From Zoogloea sp. (GTDB lineage Bacteria; Pseudomonadota; Gammaproteobacteria; Burkholderiales; Rhodocyclaceae): a stretch of DNA of 33,492 nt. The notes beneath the pieces are model-generated. The model did not search any database and was not told the origin of the DNA. It was given only the letters and a program-made list of their open reading frames with translations. Location of the stretch: assembly GCA_017309145.1 (NCBI GenBank), contig JAFLDU010000017.1, positions 1 to 33,492 on the forward strand, read 5' to 3'. This document shows, piece by piece, positions 15,509-23,748 of this stretch (positions within the stretch are counted from its first letter, which is position 1; the number at the start of each line of letters is the position of its first letter). The position numbers were made by a program, and so were the translations under genes.

Positions 15509-16291
15509 ATGCGCTTCAACTTTTACCTGCAAGGCTTGATGAACGGCTGTCAGGCGCTGCTTGTGGCCGCAGCCATCGGGACCTCTCCCGTTGCCCGGGC
15601 GGATGACGTAGAAGCCGCCCGTGCCATCGTTGCGCGGGCGGACGAAGTCCGCTTTCCGAAGGAAGGCTTCCAGGTGATGATCGACATCACCTCCGCCACC
15701 CCGGGGGAGACCGCTGAGGACAGGAAGTACCGCATCCTCTCCAAAGGCAACGAAAACACCATCGTGCAAACCCTGGAGCCGGCCGCCGACCGGGGCCAGG
15801 CCATGCTGATGCGGGGACGTGACCTGTGGGTCTTCATGCCCAATGTGTCCCAGCCGATCCGGCTGTCCCTGGCCCAGCGCCTGACCGGCCAGGTGGCCAA
15901 CGGTGACCTGGCGCGCGCCAGCTTCTCGGGCGACTACGAGCCGAAGATCCTGCGCACCGAGACCATCGATGGCGAAAAGATGTATGTGCTCGAACTCACC
16001 GCGGTGGACCGGGGAGTGACCTACGCCAAGGTACTGTACTGGGTCCGCCAGTCCAACAACTATCCGCACCGGGCCGAGTTCTATTCGCTGTCCGACCGCC
16101 TGCTGAAGGTGTGCCGCTATGAAAAGTTCCAGAACCTGGGCGGCCGCATCCGGCCCACCCAGCTGGTGATGGAAGATGCCCTGCGCAAGGGAGACGTATC
16201 GACCCTGCGCTACTCCCAGATGAGCCTGAAAGATCTGCCTGACCGGGTCTTCACCAAGCAGTACATGGACAAGCTCAACCGGGTTGATTGA
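15509..16291 (+). CDS. LolA-like outer-membrane lipoprotein-sorting protein
   Basis: Periplasmic LolA-fold protein, 260 aa, the only protein gene on the plus strand. The start at 15509 is chosen because AAGGA lies at proper spacing and a signal peptide follows (MNGCQALLVAAAIG, cleavage after VARA-D near residue 31). An upstream in-frame ATG at 15467 would add 14 non-signal residues. The mature protein shows the LolA-like pattern of an incomplete beta-barrel (MLMRGRDLWVFMPNVSQPIRLS, then DYEPKILRTETIDGEKMYVLELTA). This branch (PF17131-like) is usually found with DUF1302 proteins and MmpL or FtsX-type transporters and is distinct from housekeeping LolA. It probably carries a lipid or lipoprotein across the periplasm. 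It is divergent from the ABC ATPase, with 42 bases between starts. Confidence 0.86.
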   Translation: MRFNFYLQGLMNGCQALLVAAAIGTSPVARADDVEAARAIVARADEVRFPKEGFQVMIDITSATPGETAEDRKYRILSKGNENTIVQTLEPAADRGQAMLMRGRDLWVFMPNVSQPIRLSLAQRLTGQVANGDLARASFSGDYEPKILRTETIDGEKMYVLELTAVDRGVTYAKVLYWVRQSNNYPHRAEFYSLSDRLLKVCRYEKFQNLGGRIRPTQLVMEDALRKGDVSTLRYSQMSLKDLPDRVFTKQYMDKLNRVD

Positions 16292-16293
16292 TA

Positions 16294-16312
16294 CCCGGCA
16301 ACCAGCCCCGGG
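16294..16312. terminator. Hairpin between convergent genes
   Basis: CCCGG (16294-16298) pairs with CCGGG (16308-16312) around a nine-base loop, in the 30 bases between the convergent LolA-like and HugZ-like stops. There is no T-run on either side, so it is at best a weak or rho-assisted bidirectional end. Confidence 0.25.
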
Positions 16313-16321
16313 GGACGGCCG

Positions 16322-16990
16322 TCAGGCCAGCCCCGAGCTGCCTGGATCGACAAGCCCTGCCAACGCGGCCCTGGCGGCCGCGAGCAGGGCCGGGCAGCCC
16401 CCGTCCGGGGAGACCAGGGGCAGCCGGCGGATGGTGCCTGCGATACGCAGATCCAGCCCTGCCTCATCCAGCCCCAGCACGCCCACCCCGACAGGCGCCA
16501 GACGGGCCAGCTCGTCGATCAGCCGCCCCTCCTCCACCTCGGTCAGCCAGGTCGCGGGCGAAATCGGATCGCTCCACCCCATCCGTGCAAACCCACCGAT
16601 GAACCGCAGACGGGCCGGCTCCAGGCGAAAGAAGCGGAAATCCCCGAGCTGCAAGTAATCGGCGGACTCAGGGCTATAGCGCAGGAAGCGCTGGCGCTCA
16701 GCCTCACCGGGCTCGAACTCAACGACCTCGCCGAGCAGGGTCAGCCGGGCCTGCTCAAGCGGATTCTCGCCGCCCTCCGCCAGCATCAGGCTGGCCCTCC
16801 GGTCCGCACGCAGGTTGCGCGTGTGCTCGGCCAGACCACTCAGCACAAAGACCGGCCGCAGGCGTGGATCCGGCACGAAACTGACGAGACTGACAAAGGG
16901 ATGCCCGGGCATGGCCAGGGAGAGGGTTCCGAGGGCTCCGCAACGCGCGGTCCTCAGCAGATGGCGTACCGCCCCCGAATCCACCCCCAT
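16322..16990 (-). CDS. HugZ-like FMN-binding split-barrel protein (PNPOx-like)
   Basis: Protein of 222 aa with a pyridoxamine-5'-phosphate-oxidase-like split barrel. The start at 16990 (MGVDSGAVRHLLRTARCGALGTLS) is chosen because the family begins this way; the longer open frame upstream overlaps rlmB and looks non-coding. The N-terminal barrel includes PFVSLVSFVPD and VFVLSGLAEHTRNLRADRRASLML, typical of HugZ/CREG-type proteins. The C-terminal part (RFFRLEPARLRFIGGFARMGW) matches the HugZ-type extension, which supplies heme ligands in characterised heme oxygenases. Whether this one degrades heme or is a general flavin reductase cannot be told. It begins seven bases after the rlmB stop and is probably co-transcribed with rnr-rlmB. 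Confidence 0.8.
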   Translation of the reverse strand: MGVDSGAVRHLLRTARCGALGTLSLAMPGHPFVSLVSFVPDPRLRPVFVLSGLAEHTRNLRADRRASLMLAEGGENPLEQARLTLLGEVVEFEPGEAERQRFLRYSPESADYLQLGDFRFFRLEPARLRFIGGFARMGWSDPISPATWLTEVEEGRLIDELARLAPVGVGVLGLDEAGLDLRIAGTIRRLPLVSPDGGCPALLAAARAALAGLVDPGSSGLA

Positions 16991-16997
16991 GACCGGC

Positions 16998-17744
16998 TCA
17001 ACCCAGCCGCTGACGACGCGCCTCGAAGAGGCACAGGCCGCTGGCCACCGACACGTTGAGGCTCTCCACCGTGCCGTACATCGGAATGCGCACGAGCTCA
17101 TCACAGGTGTCGCGGGTCAGACGCCGCAAGCCATCCCCCTCAGCGCCTAGAACCCAGGCCACCGGCCCCTTCTGATCCACCGTGTAGATGGACTTCTCGG
17201 CCTCGCCGGCCGCCCCGAGCACCCAGACGCCGGCTTCCTGCATCTCACGCAGGGCCCGGGCCAGGTTGGTGACGGTGACATAAGGCACGGTATCAGCGGC
17301 GCCGCTGGCCACCTTGACCGCCGTGGCATTGAGCCCGACCGCCTTATCCTTCGGTGCGATGACCGCATGGGCACCGGCGGCATCGGCGACCCGCAGGCAG
17401 GCCCCCAGGTTGTGCGGATCCTGGATCCCGTCGAGCACCAGCAGCAGGGCCGGCTCGGTCAAACCCTCCAGCACATCGGGGAGCTTGAGCTCCTTGCGGC
17501 GGGCATCCACCCGGGCCACCACCCCCTGGTGGCGCCGCGTGCCCACCATGCGGTCAAGACGCTCCCCATCGGAAGGGATGACCCGGCTTCCCAGTTGCTC
17601 CGCATGACGCAGCAGATCCCTCGCCCGCGCATCGGTACGCTGGGCATCGACAAAGATCTCGAAAATGCCCTCCGGGTCATGGCGAAGCTTGGCAAGCACG
17701 GCGTGAAAGCCGTAGATGAGACGGGAGCTGGCGTTATCAGACAC
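16998..17744 (-). CDS. rlmB: 23S rRNA (guanosine-2'-O-)-methyltransferase RlmB
   Basis: SPOUT (TrmH) family methyltransferase, 248 aa, which uses S-adenosylmethionine to methylate the 2'-OH of G2251 (E. coli numbering) in the 23S rRNA peptidyl-transferase P-loop. After the N-terminal RNA-binding domain (RLIYGFHAVLAKL at residues 8-20) come SPOUT motif 1 (DPHNLGACLRVADAAG), motif 2 (LGAEGDGL) and motif 3 (MYGTVESLNVSVASGLCLFE), all intact. Length is normal for the family. Its start overlaps the rnr stop by eight bases, giving the rnr-rlmB order common in proteobacteria and suggesting translational coupling. Confidence 0.96.
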   Translation of the reverse strand: MSDNASSRLIYGFHAVLAKLRHDPEGIFEIFVDAQRTDARARDLLRHAEQLGSRVIPSDGERLDRMVGTRRHQGVVARVDARRKELKLPDVLEGLTEPALLLVLDGIQDPHNLGACLRVADAAGAHAVIAPKDKAVGLNATAVKVASGAADTVPYVTVTNLARALREMQEAGVWVLGAAGEAEKSIYTVDQKGPVAWVLGAEGDGLRRLTRDTCDELVRIPMYGTVESLNVSVASGLCLFEARRQRLG

Positions 17745-20268
17745 TGGATTTGGCTTTCTTCGTGGTACGGGCTTTGGCGGGTTTGGCCTTCGCAGGCTTG
17801 CTCTTGCCGGCCTTGGCGTGGGTCTTCTTGGGCTTGGCGACCTTGGGCGCGGGCGCGGCCTTGGCGACCGCCTTGCGCGCCCGGATCGCCGGCTGGGGGG
17901 CGGATTCTACCGCAGCCACGACATCCCCTGCGGCCTTGGCCACGCGACGCCTGGGCTTTGGAGCCGACCCGGTCCCGACAACCTCGGCCACCGGCTGCGT
18001 CGGCACGTCCTGCCCCCGATCCCGCTCGCGGGCAGTCTTGCCGGTACGGACAGTCGCCCGCTCGGGGCCCTTTATCAACCGGAAATCGATCTTGCTCGCC
18101 TCCATATTGACCCGCACAAGCTGGATGCGGACCCGGTCGGACAGACGATACCGCTCGCCTGAGCGCTCCCCCACCAGTGCATGCTGGGCGTCGTCGAAGT
18201 GGAAGTAGTCACTCCCCAGATCGGAGATGTGCACCAGCCCCTCGACGAACACGTCGTCAAGCGCCACGAACAGCCCGAAGGGCACCACCGCGGAGACGCT
18301 TCCCTCGAACTCCTCGCCGATACGATCCTGCATGTAGTAGCACTTGAGCCAGTTCTCCACGTCCCGATCGGCTTCATCGGCACGTCTTTCGGTCATCGAG
18401 CAATGCATGCCGATGGCGTCCCAGTCGCCGTTGTCCTGCGCCGGCACATAGCGTTCGCCCAGGAGAGCCGCCTTGATGGCGCGATGCACCAGCAGGTCGG
18501 GATAGCGGCGGATGGGCGAGGTGAAATGGGTGTAGGCCTCGTAGGCCAGCCCGAAGTGCCCCACATTGTCGGGGCTGTAAACCGCCTGACGCAGGGAGCG
18601 CAGCATGACCGTCTGCAGCAGCTGCAGGTCTGGACGATCCTTGATGCTCGCCAGCAGCTTGGCGTAATCGCCCGCCTTCGGCTCCTCACCGCCCCCCAGT
18701 TGGAGGCCGAATTCCCCAAGAAAATCACGCAGCTTCGCGAGTTTCTCCGGAGTCGGCCCCTCATGGACACGGTACAGCGCCGGGTGCTCCTGGGCCTGCA
18801 GGAACTCCGAGGCACAGACGTTGGCCGCCAGCATGCACTCCTCGATCAGGCGATGGGCGTCGTTGCGCGACTCCGGCACGATCTGGGCGATCTTGCCGTT
18901 GTCGTCGAAGATCATGCGGGTTTCCTGGGTCTCGAAATCGATCGCCCCCCGCTTGGCCCGCGCCTTGAGCAGCACCCGGAACAACTTGTCGAGGTTCTGC
19001 AGGTGGGGCAACAGGCCGCCGATCGCCTCGAGGGCAGCTGGGTCGTTGTCGTAGAGGGCCGCTGCCACCTGGTTGTAGGTCAGCCGGGCCTTGGAGAACA
19101 TCACAGCAGGATAAAACCTGTACTGCTTGATCACCCCGGTCTGGGAGATCGCCATGTCGCACACCATGCACAGGCGCTCGACCTGGGGGTTGAGGGAACA
19201 CAGGCCGTTCGAGAGCTTCTCAGGCAGCATGGGGATGACCCGCCGCGGGAAATACACCGAATTCCCCCGGTCGTACGCATCGCCGTCCAGCGCGGAACCC
19301 ACCTTCACGTAATGGGACACATCGGCGATCGCCACCACCAGCCGGAAACCTCTGCCCTGGCGCTCGCAGAACACCGCGTCATCGAAATCCCGGGCGGTCT
19401 CACCGTCGATGGTCACCAAGGGCAGCGCGGTCAGGTCCTCGCGCCCCTTCCAGTCCATCTTGCGCACCGCGTCCGGCAGGCGCCGGGTCTGCTCGCGAGC
19501 CGCACGGGAAAACTCGAAGGGCAGATCATGCTTGCGCAGGGCAATCTCGATCTCCATCCCCGGGTCGGCGTAGTTGCCCAGCAACTCGACGATCTTTCCG
19601 ACAGGCTGGGCATAACGGGTGGGCTGCTCCACCAACTCGACCACCACCACCTGCCCCGGCGCCGCCTTGAACTTGGGGCGGGTGGCCGGCGCGAGCAAGA
19701 TCTCCTGGGAGATGCGCCGATTCTCCGGGACGACGAGGGTGACACCGTTCTCGACCACCACACGCCCGACGATGCGGGTGTTCGCCCGCTCGAGCACTTC
19801 GACGACCTTGCCTTCAGGGCGGCCGCGCCGATCCATGCCTGCGATGCGGACCATGACCCGATCACCGTGCAGGACTTCCCGCATTTCGTTCGGCCCCAGG
19901 AAAATGTCCTGCCCCTCATCGTCAGTGACGACGAACCCATAGCCATCGGGGTGCCCCTGGACCCGCCCCTTGATCAGATCGGCCTTGGCGGGCAGCAGAT
20001 AGGCGCCCCTGCGATTGCGCATGACCTGTCCGTCACGCTCCATGGCAAACATGCGCCGCTCGAAGAACTCGAGTTCGACAGGCAGGATGTCCATGGCCTC
20101 GGCCAGTTCCGCGAACGGCAGCGGCACGCCCTGCTCGGCCAGAACCTGGATGATGAATTCCCGACTGGGCAGCGGGAAGTCGTACTTCTGACTCTCACGC
20201 TCGAAGAAGGGATCGCTGCAACGCAGCTTGCTGAGCTTTTTAGTGTTTTTGCTTTTTGATATTGACAC
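17737..20268 (-). CDS. rnr: Ribonuclease R
   Basis: Processive 3'-to-5' exoribonuclease that degrades structured RNA, 843 aa. Aligning segments begin at SDPFFERESQKYDFPLPSREFI. Domains in order are an N-terminal helix-turn-helix (about 35-90), two cold-shock domains (about 95-230), the RNB catalytic domain with Asp288, Asp294, Asp296 and Asp297 (VTIDGETARDFDDAVF), an S1 domain (about 655-735) and a basic tail of roughly 110 residues rich in Lys, Ala and Pro. The only available in-frame start is GTG at 20266-20268: an in-frame TAG sits 12 bases upstream and no ATG follows until residue 59. No Shine-Dalgarno precedes it. That GTG lies within the divergent tRNA promoter. Confidence 0.96.
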   Translation of the reverse strand: MSISKSKNTKKLSKLRCSDPFFERESQKYDFPLPSREFIIQVLAEQGVPLPFAELAEAMDILPVELEFFERRMFAMERDGQVMRNRRGAYLLPAKADLIKGRVQGHPDGYGFVVTDDEGQDIFLGPNEMREVLHGDRVMVRIAGMDRRGRPEGKVVEVLERANTRIVGRVVVENGVTLVVPENRRISQEILLAPATRPKFKAAPGQVVVVELVEQPTRYAQPVGKIVELLGNYADPGMEIEIALRKHDLPFEFSRAAREQTRRLPDAVRKMDWKGREDLTALPLVTIDGETARDFDDAVFCERQGRGFRLVVAIADVSHYVKVGSALDGDAYDRGNSVYFPRRVIPMLPEKLSNGLCSLNPQVERLCMVCDMAISQTGVIKQYRFYPAVMFSKARLTYNQVAAALYDNDPAALEAIGGLLPHLQNLDKLFRVLLKARAKRGAIDFETQETRMIFDDNGKIAQIVPESRNDAHRLIEECMLAANVCASEFLQAQEHPALYRVHEGPTPEKLAKLRDFLGEFGLQLGGGEEPKAGDYAKLLASIKDRPDLQLLQTVMLRSLRQAVYSPDNVGHFGLAYEAYTHFTSPIRRYPDLLVHRAIKAALLGERYVPAQDNGDWDAIGMHCSMTERRADEADRDVENWLKCYYMQDRIGEEFEGSVSAVVPFGLFVALDDVFVEGLVHISDLGSDYFHFDDAQHALVGERSGERYRLSDRVRIQLVRVNMEASKIDFRLIKGPERATVRTGKTARERDRGQDVPTQPVAEVVGTGSAPKPRRRVAKAAGDVVAAVESAPQPAIRARKAVAKAAPAPKVAKPKKTHAKAGKSKPAKAKPAKARTTKKAKSSV

Positions 20269-20289
20269 GGATAATTTCTACTCTATAAT
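20262..20289 (+). promoter_or_regulatory. Consensus sigma-70 promoter of the first tRNA-Leu gene
   Basis: TTGACA (20262-20267) and TATAAT (20284-20289) are both perfect matches, with a 16-base spacer. The TATAAT ends 12 bases before the mature tRNA. The -35 box overlaps the complement of the rnr GTG start codon. Confidence 0.85.
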
Positions 20290-20301
20290 TTCTAGCTCGT
20301 T

Positions 20302-20386
20302 GCCCAGATGGCGAAATTGGTAGACGCGCTAGTTTCAGGTACTAGTGCCGCGAGGCGTGGAGGTTCGAGTCCTCTTCTGGGCACCA
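20302..20386 (+). tRNA. tRNA-Leu(CAG), copy 1
   Basis: An 85-base class II tRNA with encoded CCA. The acceptor stem is GCCCAGA/TCTGGGC, the D-arm contains AAATTGGTAGACGC, the anticodon stem CTAGT/ACTAG encloses loop TTCAGGT with anticodon CAG, the long variable arm is TGCCGCGAGGCGT, and the T-arm is GGAGG-TTCGAGT-CCTCT. It reads CUG, the dominant Leu codon of this GC-rich genome. Confidence 0.98.
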
Positions 20387-20398
20387 GATTTTCAGGAA

Positions 20399-20422
20399 AG
20401 CCGGTCTTTGACCGGCTTTTTT
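20399..20422 (+). terminator. Rho-independent terminator of tRNA-Leu copy 1
   Basis: AGCCGGTC (20399-20406), loop TTT, GACCGGCT (20410-20417), an eight-pair stem leading into a run of six T (20417-20422), then G and five more T. Confidence 0.9.
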
Positions 20423-20521
20423 GTTTTTGGTTGCAAACTGCAGAGGCTGGGTTGTCGGGAAGTATTCGAAAGACAAGATTTTCTGGCCCCAGAGGGCTTC
20501 CAATACAAGATTAATTTGTTC

Positions 20522-20527
20522 TATAAT
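20522..20527 (+). promoter_or_regulatory. -10 box of tRNA-Leu copy 2
   Basis: Perfect TATAAT ending 12 bases before the tRNA, the same spacing as copy 1. The -35 region is weak (TTCCAA at 20498-20503, 18-base spacer). Confidence 0.65.
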
Positions 20528-20539
20528 AACGCTTTCGCT

Positions 20540-20624
20540 GCCCAGATGGCGAAATTGGTAGACGCGCTAGTTTCAGGTACTAGTGCCGCGAGGCGTGGAG
20601 GTTCGAGTCCTCTTCTGGGCACCA
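20540..20624 (+). tRNA. tRNA-Leu(CAG), copy 2
   Basis: Identical over all 85 bases, including CCA, to copy 1: same CAG anticodon, variable arm and acceptor stem. It starts 153 bases after the end of copy 1. Copies 1 and 2 differ in their flanking promoter and terminator sequence, so each appears to be an independent transcription unit. Confidence 0.98.
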
Positions 20625-20635
20625 AAGATTCAGGC

Positions 20636-20668
20636 AAAGGCCGGTCATTGAAAAATGACCGGCCTTTT
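20636..20668 (+). terminator. Rho-independent terminator of tRNA-Leu copy 2
   Basis: AAAGGCCGGTCATT (20636-20649) pairs perfectly with AATGACCGGCCTTT (20654-20667) around a GAAA tetraloop, a 14-pair stem ending in TTTT then GCTTTT. Confidence 0.92.
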
Positions 20669-20756
20669 GCTTTTCCACCCGCCTCCCCTGCTCCCTGCTG
20701 TACAACCGCACAGACACAACAGAAAAGGTTTTTCTTAACCATCTTTCAAAAAGAGC

Positions 20757-20784
20757 TTGCACAAGTCTGATTTTGATCTATAAT
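20757..20784 (+). promoter_or_regulatory. Promoter of tRNA-Leu copy 3
   Basis: Perfect TATAAT at 20779-20784, again ending 12 bases before the tRNA. A TTGCAC (20757-20762) with a 16-base spacer is the best -35 candidate, matching only the TTG of the consensus. Confidence 0.65.
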
Positions 20785-20796
20785 GGCGCCTTCGTT

Positions 20797-20881
20797 GCCC
20801 AGATGGCGAAATTGGTAGACGCGCTAGTTTCAGGTACTAGTGCCGCGAGGCGTGGAGGTTCGAGTCCTCTTCTGGGCACCA
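20797..20881 (+). tRNA. tRNA-Leu(CAG), copy 3
   Basis: Identical over all 85 bases to copies 1 and 2, with encoded CCA and anticodon CAG. Its downstream sequence, including the terminator, is almost identical to that of copy 2, so copies 2 and 3 are probably the product of the more recent duplication or of gene conversion. Confidence 0.98.
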
Positions 20882-20891
20882 GGATTCAGGC

Positions 20892-20924
20892 AAAGGCCGG
20901 TCATTGAAAAATGACCGGCCTTTT
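20892..20924 (+). terminator. Rho-independent terminator of tRNA-Leu copy 3
   Basis: AAAGGCCGGTCATT (20892-20905), GAAA loop, AATGACCGGCCTTT (20910-20923) and TTTT-GC-TTTTT. The stem-loop is identical to the terminator of copy 2. Bases 20925-21004 after it show no gene or clear signal. Confidence 0.92.
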
Positions 20925-21004
20925 GCTTTTTGGCTCCCGCGTCAGAGGGATGAGCCGGGCCTCATTGCAGAAGAAGCGCCCCCGGAAACATGCCCTTCCC
21001 CAAC

Positions 21005-21046
21005 AAAAAACCCCGGCATCTCCCATCACGGGACTCACCGGGGTTT
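21005..21046 (-). terminator. Rho-independent terminator after purA
   Basis: On the minus strand AAACCCCGG (from 21046) pairs with CCGGGGTTT (to 21008), a nine-pair stem closing a 21-base region that itself contains a CCC/GGG stem, followed by six T (21010-21005). It lies 30 bases beyond the purA stop and probably ends the hfq-to-purA transcript. Confidence 0.85.
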
Positions 21047-21075
21047 CATGTCGGCCTCTAACAGGCCAGTGCCAC

Positions 21076-22392
<1,317 letters not shown>

Positions 22393-23556
22393 TTACTCTC
22401 CCTGAAGCGGTTCAACCTGCCAGGCACCGCCCCGCAGAACCAGACGCCGGTCACAGCCGGCCTCGCGCCACGTGCCTTCATGGCCGGGCAATTCAATAAC
22501 AACATTTTCCCCTGCTTCGCGCAGCGCAGCCACCGCTTCACGGAATCCGTCACTGCCGGCTCCGGAGGCGAGGATCGCGCCAGCCAGTACCGGGTCGGCC
22601 ACCTGGGCGGCCAGTTCGCGCAGGTCAAGGCTGAAACCGGTGGCCGGACGGCCCCGCCCGAAGGCACGACCCACGCTGTCGTAACGCCCCCCGAGGGCCA
22701 GCGCTACCGGAGAACGACCGCCATAGGCCGCAAAGACCACACCACTGTGATAGTGGTAGCCGCGCAGATCGGCAAGGTCGAAACTGATTGGAAGATCTCC
22801 CAGACCGGCAGCAAGCGCCTCGAGGTCGTCCAGCGCTGCGCCGATCTCGGCATCCTCGGGCAAGAGGCCACGGGCCTTGGCCAGGACCTCGGCATCCCCA
22901 TAAAGGGTCGGCAGCGCCAGCAAACCCTGGCGCACGGCTTCGGGCACACCCTGGAGCAGACCGCGCAGACCGGGCAGATCCTTGGACTGGAGACAGTCGA
23001 AAAGCGGTTCCTCCCGGTCGGCGGGCAGGCCGCTCAGACGGACCAAGGCCTTGAACAGCCCCACGTGCCCCAGATCGATACGGGAAGTGCCAACGCCTGC
23101 GATCGACAGGGTCTCGGCCAGCAAGCGGACCACCTCGGCATCAGCCTCGAGGCCGGCATGACCGTAGATCTCGGCACCGAGTTGCAGCGGCTCACGGGTG
23201 GCGGTCAGCGACGAGGGCACGGCGTGCGCCACGGTACCGCAATAACAGAGGCGGGTTACGCCCTTGCGATTGAGCAAGTGGGCATCGATGCGGGCAACCT
23301 GGGGCGTGATGTCGGCACGGACGCCCATCGTGCGCCCTGAGAGCTGATCCACCAGCTTGAGGGTCTTGAGCTGCAGATCCTGCCCTGCTCCGGTGAGCAG
23401 AGACTCCAGATATTCGAGCAGCGGCGGAGCCACCAGCTGGTAGCCGTTCAGGCGGAAGGTGTCGAGCAGACGACGACGCAGGTCTTCCAGTTTGGCCGCC
23501 TCGGCAGGCAGCGCGTCCTGGATGTATTCGGGTAGAACCCAACGCAACATGGGCAT
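22393..23556 (-). CDS. hisZ: ATP phosphoribosyltransferase regulatory subunit HisZ
   Basis: Catalytically inactive paralogue of histidyl-tRNA synthetase that forms a complex with short-form HisG and mediates its histidine feedback regulation in the first step of histidine synthesis. It is 387 aa, shorter than HisS. The N-terminus [16 protein letters not shown] is typical of HisZ. The class II synthetase core is recognisable ([16 protein letters not shown] as motif 2 region, and FSLDLREL near motif 3), but the HisS signature for histidine activation is altered. There are two candidate starts, ATG at 23556 and at 23550; the first is 4 bases from GAGG, the second 10. It predicts that the organism's HisG is the short type. 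Confidence 0.95.
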   Translation of the reverse strand: MPMLRWVLPEYIQDALPAEAAKLEDLRRRLLDTFRLNGYQLVAPPLLEYLESLLTGAGQDLQLKTLKLVDQLSGRTMGVRADITPQVARIDAHLLNRKGVTRLCYCGTVAHAVPSSLTATREPLQLGAEIYGHAGLEADAEVVRLLAETLSIAGVGTSRIDLGHVGLFKALVRLSGLPADREEPLFDCLQSKDLPGLRGLLQGVPEAVRQGLLALPTLYGDAEVLAKARGLLPEDAEIGAALDDLEALAAGLGDLPISFDLADLRGYHYHSGVVFAAYGGRSPVALALGGRYDSVGRAFGRGRPATGFSLDLRELAAQVADPVLAGAILASGAGSDGFREAVAALREAGENVVIELPGHEGTWREAGCDRRLVLRGGAWQVEPLQGE

Positions 23557-23562
23557 GGCGCC

Positions 23563-23748
23563 TCAGGAAAAAACGATCAGGATGACGAGGCCGAGCAGCA
23601 TCGACCCCAGACCCACAAAACGGATCTGGCCGTCCGCCAGCCGGAGCAGGCGAGAAAAAGTCTCGCGCCAGACGGCTGGCGCGACAAAGGGGATGACGCC
23701 TTCGAGCACGAACATCAGCGCGAAGGCCAGGATGAGCGTACGGCCCAT
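23563..23748 (-). CDS. DUF2065 (YjeT-like) small membrane protein
   Basis: Small inner-membrane protein of 61 aa with two hydrophobic stretches, LILAFALMFVLEGVIPFVAP at about 5-24 and FVGLGSMLLGLVILIVF at about 44-60, joined by a short charged loop (WRETFSRLLRLADGQIR). It matches the DUF2065/YjeT family, which lies downstream of hflC in many proteobacteria; the function is unknown. Its ATG shares one base with the hflC stop (TAATG), which implies tight coupling to the HflK/HflC complex, and hisZ follows after six bases. Confidence 0.88.
   Translation of the reverse strand: MGRTLILAFALMFVLEGVIPFVAPAVWRETFSRLLRLADGQIRFVGLGSMLLGLVILIVFS

Noticed and set aside
16991..17104. N-terminal extension of the HugZ-like protein inside rlmB
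   Set aside because: The extra 38 residues are Arg/Cys/Ser-rich out-of-frame translation of rlmB; the recognisable protein begins at the ATG ending at 16990.
18181..20259. Plus-strand open frame of 692 codons
   Set aside because: It is antisense to rnr throughout and has a His/Leu/Gly-rich composition typical of reverse-strand reading of GC-rich genes.
20308..20770. Short open frames across the tRNA-Leu genes
   Set aside because: They translate tRNA and terminator sequence (the same MAKLVDALVSGTSAARRGG string appears twice), a known false-gene artefact.
20302..20881. Spaced direct repeats that could suggest a CRISPR-like array or an integration site
   Set aside because: The repeats are complete 85-base tRNA genes with their own promoters and terminators. 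No integrase or partial tRNA 3' end is present.
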